Assembly: GCA_020723385.1 (NCBI GenBank)
Contig: DYIZ01000051.1
Span: forward strand, 1 to 37,299
Direction of reading: 5' to 3'
Length of the DNA stretch: 37,299 nt
From: Candidatus Aquidulcis sp.
Lineage (GTDB): Bacteria > Chloroflexota > Anaerolineae > Anaerolineales > UBA4823
In this document: positions 27,901 to 36,620 of the stretch, piece by piece
How positions within the stretch are numbered: the stretch's first letter is position 1
Layout of the letters: the number at the start of each line of letters is the position of its first letter
The notes under the pieces: model-generated
What the model was told of the DNA's origin: nothing
What the model saw: only the letters and a program-made list of their open reading frames with translations
Database searches by the model: none
Translations under genes and position numbers: made by a program

Positions 27901-29588
27901 TCACTGTCCCCCGCCAGCCAGGCGCTCCATGCAGGGAAATCCTCCGGCGCGCGGGCAATTTCTGCCGCGCGTTGTTCAACTGGCTCATCCACCGGCGCTA
28001 CCAGGATCACGATTTCGTCGGGCTTCACATCTGGCTCCCGATCAACTATCCCCAACATCCGCACTTGCGAGGGAATGCCATCGTACGATTCGCGAAGAGT
28101 AGCGGAAATCACATTCAGCGCGCTTAACCCGGCGGTGCCAATGCCCAAAACCAGGGCTTTGCCAGAGGATCGCGGCGGCTGTGCAGGCCGAGCGGGCAGC
28201 AGCGGCGGAGGCGAGGTAATAGCAACATCCGGCAAGCTGCTCCCGGAAAACGGCGTCAACCGCTCCAGGTTGGGCACAGTTCTTTGGGATAATGCGACCT
28301 CATCCGCTAACCAACAACGCAGCAGCCAGAGCAAAGCGATCAGAGGCAATAACAACAGCAAGCAAACCCACCACGGCAGACCCATCCAGCGACAAGGAAA
28401 CACAATTGGCCCCAGGCACGTGTCTAAGGAGCCGATCCCCGTGAAGACCACAGGGGTCTGGGTGGGCGAGGGCGTAAGCGATGGGGTGGGAGCAAGGGTC
28501 GAAGTTGGGGTGTGGGTTGGAGGCAGCTGGGTTGCCGTAGGAGAAGATGTGCGGGTAGCTGAAGGCGAGGGGATAATGGGAGTAGCAGTCACATCAGGCG
28601 GCAGGCCCCAGGCCGGCAAATGTTCGAAATCGGAAGTGTTCGCGCCAGGGAAAGGCATGACCTCGCCCGATTGGCCGTCCGGTCCAATTCGGGTGACGAA
28701 AATATCGTACTGCCCATTCCGCTCCGAGTTGAAAGCCAACCATTGCCCATCCGCCGACCACGATGGCCAGGAATCGCTGCTGTCGCTGTTGGCGTTCATG
28801 CGAATGGCTGTTCCGCCAGCGAGCGGGAGCAAGTAGATATCGGCAAATTCGCTTCCGTAACACCCCTCGTTGGCGCTGTGGTGGGTAAAGGCCAACCAGC
28901 GACCATCGGGTGAATATGCCGGATAGTAATTCCGACCGGTCGGCACACCTGACAACACTTCCGACGCGCCGCCGATGGCAGGCGCGACAACCAACTCTGA
29001 GTCCCCGTCTAGCTCGAAACCATCCGGGGCTGTGCTGGAGCGTACAAAAATAATTTCCTTCCCGTCGGGCGACCAAGCCGGCATCGTTTCGATCATGCCT
29101 GGCGCGCTGGCGCCCGAAAGCGGCGTCAGTGTTTGCTTTTCCAAATCTATGATGTAGATATCTTTATCGCCGTATGAAATTGCCAACTGGTCTCCATTCG
29201 GAGACCAAGAAAGGTAAGATGCGTTAGCAGATGGAAGCAGGATTTCTTGGCCGGTTCTCAAGTCGTACGCGACAACCGGCCCGGTAGCCGTATCCATTAC
29301 CGCCGCAATCCGCCCAGCCCGATTGGAAACGACATGGCAACCCACGCACCCTGACTGATTTAGAGAAGACAAAGGTTGCGGCGGCTGATTGGGCCGGGCG
29401 TAGTAGATTCCACTGTCTCCCCCCGAGATGCGCCAGAAATAGATTGTCTCGCTGGAGGCAAAGACTGGGTTCGGGGAGGAGGTAATCGTGGGGGATGCAG
29501 GTTGAACCTGAATTTCCCCTGTCGAGAGAGAAACAGTGATGAAAATCAGGCCAATACAGATCAGCAGGAAAGATGAAACTCGCGCCAT
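24957..29588 (-). CDS. g12: PD40 beta-propeller - TM - degenerate tubulin-like domain - TM fusion
   Basis: A 1543-residue protein. An N-terminal signal-anchor (about 7-23) precedes a TolB/PD40-type propeller (about 45-330) with repeats WSPNGDQLA, WSPDGKEII, YSPDGRWLAF and WSADGQWLAF. The propeller also holds a CVGCH motif (Cys81, Cys84, His85). A Thr/Pro spacer (335-380) and a membrane helix (about 406-427) lead to a cytosolic domain homologous to g13. It starts LGIGTAG (481-487) and continues with NSFAAWRELDRFQLAFD near 663, like NSFAAMREMDRFLLVFD in g13, then LYNSLGAF...LPVERM. The tubulin GTP signature GGTGSG of g13 is replaced by PGEAEA (610-615), so it probably does not bind GTP normally. 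Two more membrane helices lie near 1020-1070, before a helical C-terminus. The ATG has no clear ribosome-binding site and follows a strong hairpin. Confidence 0.86.
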   Translation of the reverse strand: MARVSSFLLICIGLIFITVSLSTGEIQVQPASPTITSSPNPVFASSETIYFWRISGGDSGIYYARPNQPPQPLSSLNQSGCVGCHVVSNRAGRIAAVMDTATGPVVAYDLRTGQEILLPSANASYLSWSPNGDQLAISYGDKDIYIIDLEKQTLTPLSGASAPGMIETMPAWSPDGKEIIFVRSSTAPDGFELDGDSELVVAPAIGGASEVLSGVPTGRNYYPAYSPDGRWLAFTHHSANEGCYGSEFADIYLLPLAGGTAIRMNANSDSSDSWPSWSADGQWLAFNSERNGQYDIFVTRIGPDGQSGEVMPFPGANTSDFEHLPAWGLPPDVTATPIIPSPSATRTSSPTATQLPPTHTPTSTLAPTPSLTPSPTQTPVVFTGIGSLDTCLGPIVFPCRWMGLPWWVCLLLLLPLIALLWLLRCWLADEVALSQRTVPNLERLTPFSGSSLPDVAITSPPPLLPARPAQPPRSSGKALVLGIGTAGLSALNVISATLRESYDGIPSQVRMLGIVDREPDVKPDEIVILVAPVDEPVEQRAAEIARAPEDFPAWSAWLAGDSDTRNRARQRLALWVHLQETRRRLRGELERLSLAEAAQRAMSLFVIVAPGEAEAAWLPDIVHLLRLEAERLKVQLIVYGCLILPDTFQKSHTSEQMTVAEQNSFAAWRELDRFQLAFDYPYPFPHPDEQTVRRGKLFERVYWFSPNRPQAALAGEMPERGIYPSIADAILGWLDPQARLEWDAVAHNTDNLSNNTQRRLNEPLYNSLGAFACVLPVERMVERGALRFAKAILEAQSTPPANSMREEALQCLEQESLTSGVKITSLIREIAGRARGDPKLPPIADLGALVADFIASDRSRADSQQAIKNIRTLIENYLPRAVRTSDGRRGRDYDGCYGPDIRRVIREAEAVDQEQAALERWMKAEIEIHLKIFNRLVCGQFQTPQIFSRLVNASIPEVLHQSEVMSAGRVAAFVEAMRVIIAEQRAIVAQCAKEWTQKAADQTVNVERHKKDLESNQETAERLPSLLAAILQGILPAITSEVLMGILAGFFAAVGLWIWLMLGLICGVLGGWWSWRKAHPRQIIPGLEKTFLNERQTYLEARIKADLYNTWEQTLAAFDDELVRILVPFRNWVTISEKLLESFSEKETRLEMAAREAGQIRTRRYLESKDLLASLYQRYLDARRAQEAGKRLYWHRDLTGDWALTILTTHEYPITLTCDAAATEAPPETLTTAETAMLDLCRWYAEPLRDVKIAEVMTNWIAEPDAIHACEGGSTPLIGSIPHEQTERQIHRFLFARLAGQESDRVAYFDQILAALKKAEVWERTQKRVELADPYRVIALATLDLLRRSGISQWSALRAAYLNTPSRRRACLHTFPAERNAVQIEIASSQIGVALPLLSSAACLILEDPLRARLFWLAYGLGYVRVMEEAAPGLASVRYYVMEFPTEGRLWKLTEPRDESPSLWEAAIAFVLGGAGGSTPVIQSALALPPGTPTRQRERCLEDALDSKMKPLLDSEKTLELGRMLQVCLEDELRRLEGGDGIW

Positions 29589-29636
29589 AATTTTTGGAGA
29601 GGAGCGGGATAGAGAACACCCCCGCGCCCTAAGGGT

Positions 29637-29677
29637 ACCCTGACCCTAAAGAGCTTTATCGCCTTTAGGGTCAGGGT
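29637..29677 (-). promoter_or_regulatory. Perfect 15-bp hairpin between g13 and g12
   Basis: Arms 29637-29651 and 29663-29677 are perfectly complementary around an 11-base loop. It begins 16 bases after the g13 stop on the minus strand. No run of U follows the stem in that direction, so it is not a textbook intrinsic terminator. It may be a partial terminator, an mRNA 3'-end stabiliser or a processing site that sets the ratio between g14-g13 and the downstream genes. The spacer before the stem contains a T-run (six T) directly after the stop codon. Confidence 0.7.
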
Positions 29678-29693
29678 CGTATGGTAGAAAAAA

Positions 29694-32600
29694 TCAGCTT
29701 GCCGCCATGCGTTCCAGTCGCTCGATTTCGTCCCACAGGATCAAGTGGATAATCGAGCCGAGATCATGTGTCAATTGATCTGGGTCGCTACGCATCGGCA
29801 ACACCTTGGCCCCAATATAATCTTCCAGGATGCGTACCAGTGTGCTATAAGAAGCAGACTTGACCTTAGAGATTTTTTCTTTGAGCAAATCCACCGTGAG
29901 CCTGGTCAAAGCGTTGCGCAATGCGGCCTCTTGATCTGGATTACCTGGCTCGACTGCTAGACAATCACGATTATCGTCAAGAAAAGCTTCGATGTATTTC
30001 TTCAACCCCCTATCTTCACTTTGTTCCTCCTCATTTTCCCCTTCTACTTCCTTTTGCCTGTCCAAGCCGTCCAGACGCGTCTCACGGTCATATTTATCGT
30101 AATCGGTTAGCAGAAAACGGCGCAGACCGTTGACCAGGATTGCGCGAGCATCAGCATGACTACTGTTCAGCAGGCTGGCATTTTTCTCCAACAGCTTATT
30201 GTATTCGAGAGCCACCATCTCGCGTCCATTCAAAATCGCTTTCTGCCGCAATTCAATCGCTTCGTCAACGCTCTTTGGCTCTACCTGGAAGTTTACCCCT
30301 GCTGTAACGTCCTGTATGTAGCGTGCGCCGGTATCCTTGTCAATCTTGACAAAGACAAAACCCGTCATTGCATCCAACTCCTTGGGCTTGTCGCTGGATG
30401 GGGGGGTCAGGCATACACGATAAGCCAGATCGCGCCTTCCTTTGCGGTCAAGGGTAAGCACCCATTGGGTTTTGTTGGGATCATTCTGAGACACTTCCTC
30501 GCGGATCATATTGAATACCCGACACAACACATAGCGGCGCGCCATGTCCTTATCTTCTAGAAGAGCCACCAAGCTAGGCGTAAGCAAGCGACGCGCCTCG
30601 CTGATCGGCGGCCTAGTAATACGATCTTCGAAACCGCTAGCGTTGACTTCCGCGGGGAAATTGTGAAGCAAACGATGGTCCCCGATGTAATCGAGATATG
30701 CCTTGCGAGAGGCCATCACTGGATCGATATCCTGGCCGACGATCAAATCCAGCGTAGAAAGGACGACGCAGCGATGCTTGTTAGTCAGCCCAATGACCTG
30801 GTTATCTTGATCGTTAGGAGCCTCTTTCTTCAGGCCAATGCCCAGATCGTTGAAGTAATCTACCTGAATGCCACGATTGACGCATACAAAATTGTGGCGC
30901 TCCAGGTAGTTCTGTTTGGTTGGGTCAAAGTTGACCAATGCGCCTGTATTATCAAGCATCTCCTTTGCCACGCCTTCTGCTCGGCGGAGCTTCTGGAAGC
31001 GATCGGCGATGGTCTCGTTACGGATGTCGGCAAAATAGGGGCGTAATTTGTCAACCAAGAAACGCGCATTTGCTTCACTTGCGGAAGTCTGGTAAGAAGC
31101 CAGGTTATATAGCAGTTGATCGCTGTACAAACAGCGGACGATGAAATCTGGCTTGTGCTCTTTCTCCCATACATAGCGATAACGCACCTGGCCATCTTCA
31201 GCCATCTCGGCAGCAATATTGGCATCTTCGTGCTGGAAAGCGATTTCCCACTTGAAACGCTTGAGCACCTCACCCCATTTCCCATCGATCATCTGTTTGT
31301 AGAGATCAGTCTCATATTCCTCATCGGTCAGGTATTGGTAAACCTTGATCGTCTGCTGTTCATCGCGGCGGCGCTTGATCTGCGCAGCCCGATCCAGAAG
31401 CAGCGTATATGCGCCGGATTCCTTTTCCTTGCTTTCCACTGGACCACCCAGGGTAAGCACATGTGCCCAGCGGTCGAGCTGCGTCTTGGCGTCTTCCACA
31501 ATGTCGCGGAACATATCGTTGTACTCCACCAGGGCCCGATATAGCACATCCTCGCGCTCCAAGGCAAAAAGGTAATCCTCCGCGGCAATGTAATCTTCTT
31601 GGGCATGGGTAGCAGTCTTTTTGAGGCGATCCAGAAAACCGGTAAGATCTTTGGTCTCATCCATAATCTGGCGGGTGCGGATAGCATCATCGCGAGCTTG
31701 ACTCATCTCGCCGCTCTTGGCGCGGTAATCCCACACGCGTTTGAGAAAGCCGCCAAATTCATCCAAACTCTTGATCATCCAACCCAGTACTTCCTGGACG
31801 TAAGGCATTTTGCCGCTCTTGGCAACCACTGGGTCGCTATTCTCTCCGTTAAGAATAATGCTCATTAGTTCGGATAGGATACGGCGGAAACGACGTCGGT
31901 TGAGAAGCGCATACTCAGCAATGCCTTTCTGGAGTTCGCCTGGGATCCGCCCGCCAGCATCTTCATAGCCGAGTTTCTTTTCACGAAAGCGTTTGATATC
32001 GCGCAAGATGCGGTCAGCTCCGCTATGGGTATCATCTCTTTCGATCTCACTGGTAACCACCTCGCTGGCCAGTGAGGCATCAATGATGGATTGGATGCTC
32101 TGGGAGATCAGGTTTACCGCATCGTCTTTTTCCACCGGCGACAGCCACGAGAGCAGCTCGATACCACGCCTGGCAAAGTCCCCGATATACTGGGGATCAT
32201 TCAAATTACCGCCTTCCAGCGTCAGCATCATCTGCTGGAAATACAAGATGTTCGGCGTGCCGCCCGGCGTTTTGTCGCTGTGGAAGGAAACCTTCATCGC
32301 CTCCAAAGGAACATCCCGCAGTTCGCGCTGGCTTTCGATGGTAATGCGGCGCGCTCCCGTGCGTGGATCCTCAACGATTTTGAAGAGACGATCGCGTAGC
32401 AACTCTAGCGCGGCGCGGTGCGCCGCGGTCTCGAGCATATCTTCCACAGGCAAGATGTATGTGTAAGTGCCCAAGCTGCTGTAGAGCGCCTTGCCCAGCT
32501 TTACCTGATTTTGCGCTACTCTATTGTTGACATTCTTGTAATGTTGGGCGAAGGTATCACCAGTTTCCGGATCCAGCAGAGCTGTGATACACTCAGCGAC

Positions 32601-33485
32601 CGCTGGGAACATCCCCAACCAGGGCTTGGTGCCATCCAGGGGTAGGTTTTTGCGCCGCGCATCCAGGATATAGCAATTATCGAAGAGCTTACTATTGTAA
32701 ATGCTCCGATAAACTTGCAAAGGTTCTCTTTGGGCTTTGTCTTCAGCGTAGTAAATTGGATACTCACGATCGAAAACAAGCAAGAAACGATCCATCTCGC
32801 GCATCGCAGCGAATGAGTTTGCCAAAATCAGGTTGATATCTATGACAGACTGGAAGGCATTCTGCAGCACCAGAAAAGCTCGCATAGCAAATGGCACTTG
32901 AGCCTTCTCAGCCAACTTGCGAGTCATATGCGCTATGTCAATGAACATTCCCGATCCGGTGCCGCCAGCCAAAGAGCAAACAATGTAAATCTCGATTGGC
33001 TGTCGCCGCTCATTTTTGCTCATGACATCGGTGATAGTTTGTTCGATCTTGCCAATGATTTGGGGAGGGTGCTGAATCAGATCATAAAATACGGCCATCC
33101 GGCCAAAGGGTCGACGCTGCCCGGCTCCTTTCGACAATTCGAAGGAATCATCATCGAGCGAGGTCAGGTAATAATCTGCTTGCAGCCAGGAGCTGATCTG
33201 GTTGTGGCGTTTTTCTTTCTTGATTTCGCTGCAGATGCCGCGAATGTTGCCGCCCAGGTAAACGAACTCACCCGCTTCGAGCTGGATATTACCAACGCGG
33301 GCATGTTCTTCGCCTTTTTCGACTTTGACCTCGGTCTTCTCGCTGGTCGTATCGAACGACAACAGCCTGACTGTGGGTGGCACCTCACCATAGGTATCCA
33401 GCAGGTTCTTTTTTACATAAGTCAGAGCCCACTGTCCGGTGCCGCCGAGGCCGATAATAATTGCAGGGTTTGAAGGTTTAGGCAT
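29694..33485 (-). CDS. g13: tubulin-like GTPase (Tubulin_2 type)
   Basis: A 1263-residue cytosolic protein with a tubulin/FtsZ-like NTPase domain at the N-terminus. It shows a Rossmann-type start IIIGLGGTGQ (10-18), DTTSE at 45-49, SKGAGQRRPFGR at 118-129, and the tubulin signature AGGTGSGMF (173-181) after strand IYIVC. This combination is typical of the Tubulin_2 family (Pfam PF13809), whose members are large and often sit with vWA genes. They have been proposed to remodel membranes. The remaining 1000 residues are mostly helical and include an acidic patch (EVEGENEEEQSED) near the C-terminus. No membrane segment. GTP binding is likely; polymerisation is unproven. Start: the ATG at 33485 has GGAGG five bases upstream; the ATG four codons earlier has none. 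It lies 124 bp after g14 and is followed by the hairpin. Confidence 0.92.
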   Translation of the reverse strand: MPKPSNPAIIIGLGGTGQWALTYVKKNLLDTYGEVPPTVRLLSFDTTSEKTEVKVEKGEEHARVGNIQLEAGEFVYLGGNIRGICSEIKKEKRHNQISSWLQADYYLTSLDDDSFELSKGAGQRRPFGRMAVFYDLIQHPPQIIGKIEQTITDVMSKNERRQPIEIYIVCSLAGGTGSGMFIDIAHMTRKLAEKAQVPFAMRAFLVLQNAFQSVIDINLILANSFAAMREMDRFLLVFDREYPIYYAEDKAQREPLQVYRSIYNSKLFDNCYILDARRKNLPLDGTKPWLGMFPAVAECITALLDPETGDTFAQHYKNVNNRVAQNQVKLGKALYSSLGTYTYILPVEDMLETAAHRAALELLRDRLFKIVEDPRTGARRITIESQRELRDVPLEAMKVSFHSDKTPGGTPNILYFQQMMLTLEGGNLNDPQYIGDFARRGIELLSWLSPVEKDDAVNLISQSIQSIIDASLASEVVTSEIERDDTHSGADRILRDIKRFREKKLGYEDAGGRIPGELQKGIAEYALLNRRRFRRILSELMSIILNGENSDPVVAKSGKMPYVQEVLGWMIKSLDEFGGFLKRVWDYRAKSGEMSQARDDAIRTRQIMDETKDLTGFLDRLKKTATHAQEDYIAAEDYLFALEREDVLYRALVEYNDMFRDIVEDAKTQLDRWAHVLTLGGPVESKEKESGAYTLLLDRAAQIKRRRDEQQTIKVYQYLTDEEYETDLYKQMIDGKWGEVLKRFKWEIAFQHEDANIAAEMAEDGQVRYRYVWEKEHKPDFIVRCLYSDQLLYNLASYQTSASEANARFLVDKLRPYFADIRNETIADRFQKLRRAEGVAKEMLDNTGALVNFDPTKQNYLERHNFVCVNRGIQVDYFNDLGIGLKKEAPNDQDNQVIGLTNKHRCVVLSTLDLIVGQDIDPVMASRKAYLDYIGDHRLLHNFPAEVNASGFEDRITRPPISEARRLLTPSLVALLEDKDMARRYVLCRVFNMIREEVSQNDPNKTQWVLTLDRKGRRDLAYRVCLTPPSSDKPKELDAMTGFVFVKIDKDTGARYIQDVTAGVNFQVEPKSVDEAIELRQKAILNGREMVALEYNKLLEKNASLLNSSHADARAILVNGLRRFLLTDYDKYDRETRLDGLDRQKEVEGENEEEQSEDRGLKKYIEAFLDDNRDCLAVEPGNPDQEAALRNALTRLTVDLLKEKISKVKSASYSTLVRILEDYIGAKVLPMRSDPDQLTHDLGSIIHLILWDEIERLERMAAS

Positions 33486-33609
33486 ACGTTCCTCCATGTA
33501 GAAAGGTTATGGTGTTGAGGTTGATAGGGTTTAACAGAGCAAGTCGTTGTTTATCTTGCAAAAATTTCCCGGGTTGCACTCCGGTTGTTTCACCACGAGT
33601 GGATTGAAC

Positions 33610-36558
33610 TTATAGTTTCAGTTTAAACTGATAGCTCTTCCCCTCGGCATCTTTCTGTGCACAGGTGATTTTTATTTCGTGAGTGCCTCTAGGTCTTTGG
33701 TGTGACTTTACCGCACCACGCGCAGCGGGCTTACCATCAATTCCAATAGCCTCGATACTGACACCGATCTTTTTCTCTTCATCTTGCTTGCCTTTGTTGA
33801 TAACTACATTCTCGACGCCCAAAATCTTGAGCCTTTTAAGCTTCAACCCGCCCATAGAACGCTCTCGTATGACGACTGTATGACGTCGAAAGCGAGTCAG
33901 GGGAAAAGACTGTATCTCTTTTCCTCCAACACCAATCCGCTCTGCGACCAATGCTCCGCCAACCTTAGGTAAGATGAAAAACTCCAGCCCAATCCAGATT
34001 GCTGCCGCTAGAATAACCGCAATAATTAGAACTATGCTGCCTCCCCACACCCATAACACCCAGCCCGGATCACGGCGAGCGAAAATTACCTCCACATCCG
34101 GCCAAAGATCCTTCGTTGGTACCCCGCCAACCACATCTCCCTGAAAATGGAATGTGGCTGTATAAGTGCCTCTCTCTGTTAAGACCAAGGTCTCAAATTC
34201 TAAAGAGGTCCCATCTTCTGCTAAAGGCAAAGTTTGGGTGATCACTGGATGATTCCCTGGTCCAAGTACTTGCATAAATGCTATCGCATTGACGTCGCTA
34301 GTAAAAGCATCCTTTACGAGGATAGCATGGTCACCGCGCCAGACCTCAACACGAAATTTCATCGGATTATCGATAGGCAACAATCCCTTATGCAAAGAAT
34401 GGGTGTTTTGCGCTATAGGTTTTCCATTTTCCGGAGAAACCACATTGAAATATGGCAAATTGGACGAAATCCGCAGAGGAGCTGGATAATCAAATGCCAG
34501 CGTTTTTTCTCCAGAAGGAAGCAAGAAGAAGCCACGGACCTGCAAAGTGTAATTACCTTCATCCACCAGCATCCAGTTTACGTGCCCGCCATACTTTCCT
34601 GCCTCATTCATTGGAAAGAGCGCCACTGGCCCCAACTGTGTTGAGTTGTTTGGCCAAAACAACTCAACCTCCAGACTCAAGGGATAATTTGCTTCAGGTG
34701 AAACAGGATTACCACTCTTATCTGCCAATTGGATTTGAATTTCCGTGAGGGGCGAAAATGCCGGGTAATGGGTGAGAGGCTGAATTACTCGAGGGTTGAC
34801 AGCGGTCTCGAAAGAGGTTTGGGCTGTATACAAGACCGTTCCAGTGGCCGGATTGCGCAACGTGCCGACTAGGGTATATGTACCCGTTTCAGGGAAGATG
34901 ACTGGATCCGAAATCGTATAGGCCCCCTGGCTCAACTTAGGCGATGGCAGTGGTGTTTTAACCCCTGATGGCGATATAGCTTCCAGATCCAGTTTCCAAG
35001 GAGTATCATCTGGGATAAGGATCGGCTGGTTATTAGAATCTAGATAATTAACAGTGATGCCTCGTACAGGGTAGTATTGAAAGAAAGGCTGTTGTGGATC
35101 CTTGACCTGAAAACTAGGGGCAACCACCGGAATTGTGTATGGATTCTCAAAGACCCGTATTGGTTCTGTGGATGTTAAGCAAGGCAGCTTGCCTAAATTC
35201 CGAGGATTAGTATATCCCTTGAGAGATAAGGTGTATTCCCCCAATTGGCCGATAGTAGGAATACCCTCCGACACATATCGCCCAATCGCTGGTTGACCAT
35301 CATCATCCAACTCGCGCTGGAGATCTATAGATTGTTGCTTGCCATCAGGTCCTGTAAGAGTGCCCTGAATTGTTATTGGAAAGTTAGGATCCTCATCTAC
35401 AAGATTTCCACTTTCATCTCGCAATTCAAACACCATCTTGAGAGGCGTCACAATCGGGTGGGCTGTTGCCGGCTCAACAAGTTTCAAATCGTTGAAAGCC
35501 ACCTGAACAATTATATCTACTTTCCCTTCCGTTCCACCTTCACTATACCAGCAACCAGCTTGAGGATATGCTAACACGACCATTTCATCGCGCGGAGTAA
35601 AGCTATGTTTTATTACATCTGGATCGGCTGGATCTAATTTGACTGAACTCCCATCGGCCCGTTTAAGGGTGATGTTTTCATTAGTGGTGTATTTGAAAAA
35701 ACTGAATGCAACCGATTTTGCGTATGGTTGGATAAAATGCCAACCTAGGCTACCAATATCACAATTGGTTTTGCTGCCAGATGGATTTAGATATGCACAT
35801 AATTTCTCAGCAACATATTGATTGACCTGATTGACATCATCAACTTTTTTATAATCAGCAACAAATTCCTTCCAGAATGGAGATACAATAGGGTCATAGC
35901 GATTAGCATCATCAATCGTAATTACGTAAAGAGGGTAGTAAGTCGCCAAGTTATATGTTTTGAAATAGGCATCCTGGATTTCCTTAAAAAGTTCCACTGG
36001 GCCACGGCCATCGCCTAAATCAGGTCCCCCATCGGTAATAATTACAATCAATCTTTGACGGATGCCGCTTTCTACTTCGTTCTGATCATCTTGCTCTGAA
36101 AAAACTTGCCTGACTTTGGCTAATGCTTCAACAAAGTTTGTAGCATCTAAGTTTTCTGGTTTTACCCCCTGTTTAGCCGCGTCCACAGCGTTCTGATCCC
36201 ATAGTGCAGTAAGCGGTACCTGAATTGTCGCGTGCATTCCGAAACCGATGACGACTACACGATTTCTGCGCTGCTCATTGATAAATTTATTGTCAAAGGC
36301 TAGATAATCGATTAAGTACTGTGTAGTGTAAACACGACGGTTATCAGGATCCGTCGGCTTATATGGAATCCCGCAGTTGAAACCGCACATACTGGAAGAG
36401 TGGTCCAGAAGCACAATTAGATCAAGACCTGGCTGAATTTGATCCTCATGAGCAGGTGCCGCAATAGCATTGTGAATGCCATTAGGTACAAGCTTGAAAG
36501 CCAGAATACCTGTAATTGCTATAGATACAAAAAAAACTATGGGAAATTTACGAATCAT
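33610..36558 (-). CDS. g14: single-pass surface vWA protein
   Basis: A 982-residue protein. An N-terminal signal or anchor (about 5-25) is followed by a vWA domain (about 45-270) with MIDAS residues Asp52-x-Ser54-x-Ser56 (DHSSS), a Thr-containing loop (DATNF) and VIITDGGPD. Several beta-sandwich domains follow (about 290-830; repeated 'Y-x-L-x-G' strands such as GEYTLSLKGYT, GTYTLVGTLRN, GNYTLQVRGFF and GTYTATFHF). A C-terminal membrane helix (about 834-864) and a basic cytosolic beta-rich domain of about 118 residues end the protein. The architecture resembles a surface receptor or adhesin: external vWA and Ig-like stalk, internal domain that could touch the tubulin-like g13 encoded next. 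Start: ATG after AGAGGATT. It is the first large gene and is visibly less GC-rich than g8-g11. The ligand is unknown. Confidence 0.88.
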   Translation of the reverse strand: MIRKFPIVFFVSIAITGILAFKLVPNGIHNAIAAPAHEDQIQPGLDLIVLLDHSSSMCGFNCGIPYKPTDPDNRRVYTTQYLIDYLAFDNKFINEQRRNRVVVIGFGMHATIQVPLTALWDQNAVDAAKQGVKPENLDATNFVEALAKVRQVFSEQDDQNEVESGIRQRLIVIITDGGPDLGDGRGPVELFKEIQDAYFKTYNLATYYPLYVITIDDANRYDPIVSPFWKEFVADYKKVDDVNQVNQYVAEKLCAYLNPSGSKTNCDIGSLGWHFIQPYAKSVAFSFFKYTTNENITLKRADGSSVKLDPADPDVIKHSFTPRDEMVVLAYPQAGCWYSEGGTEGKVDIIVQVAFNDLKLVEPATAHPIVTPLKMVFELRDESGNLVDEDPNFPITIQGTLTGPDGKQQSIDLQRELDDDGQPAIGRYVSEGIPTIGQLGEYTLSLKGYTNPRNLGKLPCLTSTEPIRVFENPYTIPVVAPSFQVKDPQQPFFQYYPVRGITVNYLDSNNQPILIPDDTPWKLDLEAISPSGVKTPLPSPKLSQGAYTISDPVIFPETGTYTLVGTLRNPATGTVLYTAQTSFETAVNPRVIQPLTHYPAFSPLTEIQIQLADKSGNPVSPEANYPLSLEVELFWPNNSTQLGPVALFPMNEAGKYGGHVNWMLVDEGNYTLQVRGFFLLPSGEKTLAFDYPAPLRISSNLPYFNVVSPENGKPIAQNTHSLHKGLLPIDNPMKFRVEVWRGDHAILVKDAFTSDVNAIAFMQVLGPGNHPVITQTLPLAEDGTSLEFETLVLTERGTYTATFHFQGDVVGGVPTKDLWPDVEVIFARRDPGWVLWVWGGSIVLIIAVILAAAIWIGLEFFILPKVGGALVAERIGVGGKEIQSFPLTRFRRHTVVIRERSMGGLKLKRLKILGVENVVINKGKQDEEKKIGVSIEAIGIDGKPAARGAVKSHQRPRGTHEIKITCAQKDAEGKSYQFKLKL

Positions 36559-36620
36559 GGGAATCCTCTCAAATCAGAGATCAAAAACAGGGTAGTGGTC
36601 CGGTTCAAATGACGATGTAA

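Noticed and set aside
29694-33485. Calling g13 FtsZ or a plasmid TubZ
   Set aside because: It is three times longer, has the SKGAGQ block and large helical C-terminus of Tubulin_2 proteins, and sits with vWA and membrane genes rather than division or partition genes.
33498-33609. Possible terminator or promoter between g14 and g13
   Set aside because: Only a 5-bp stem (GCAAG/CTTGC) with an 11-base loop and no U-run; too weak to call.
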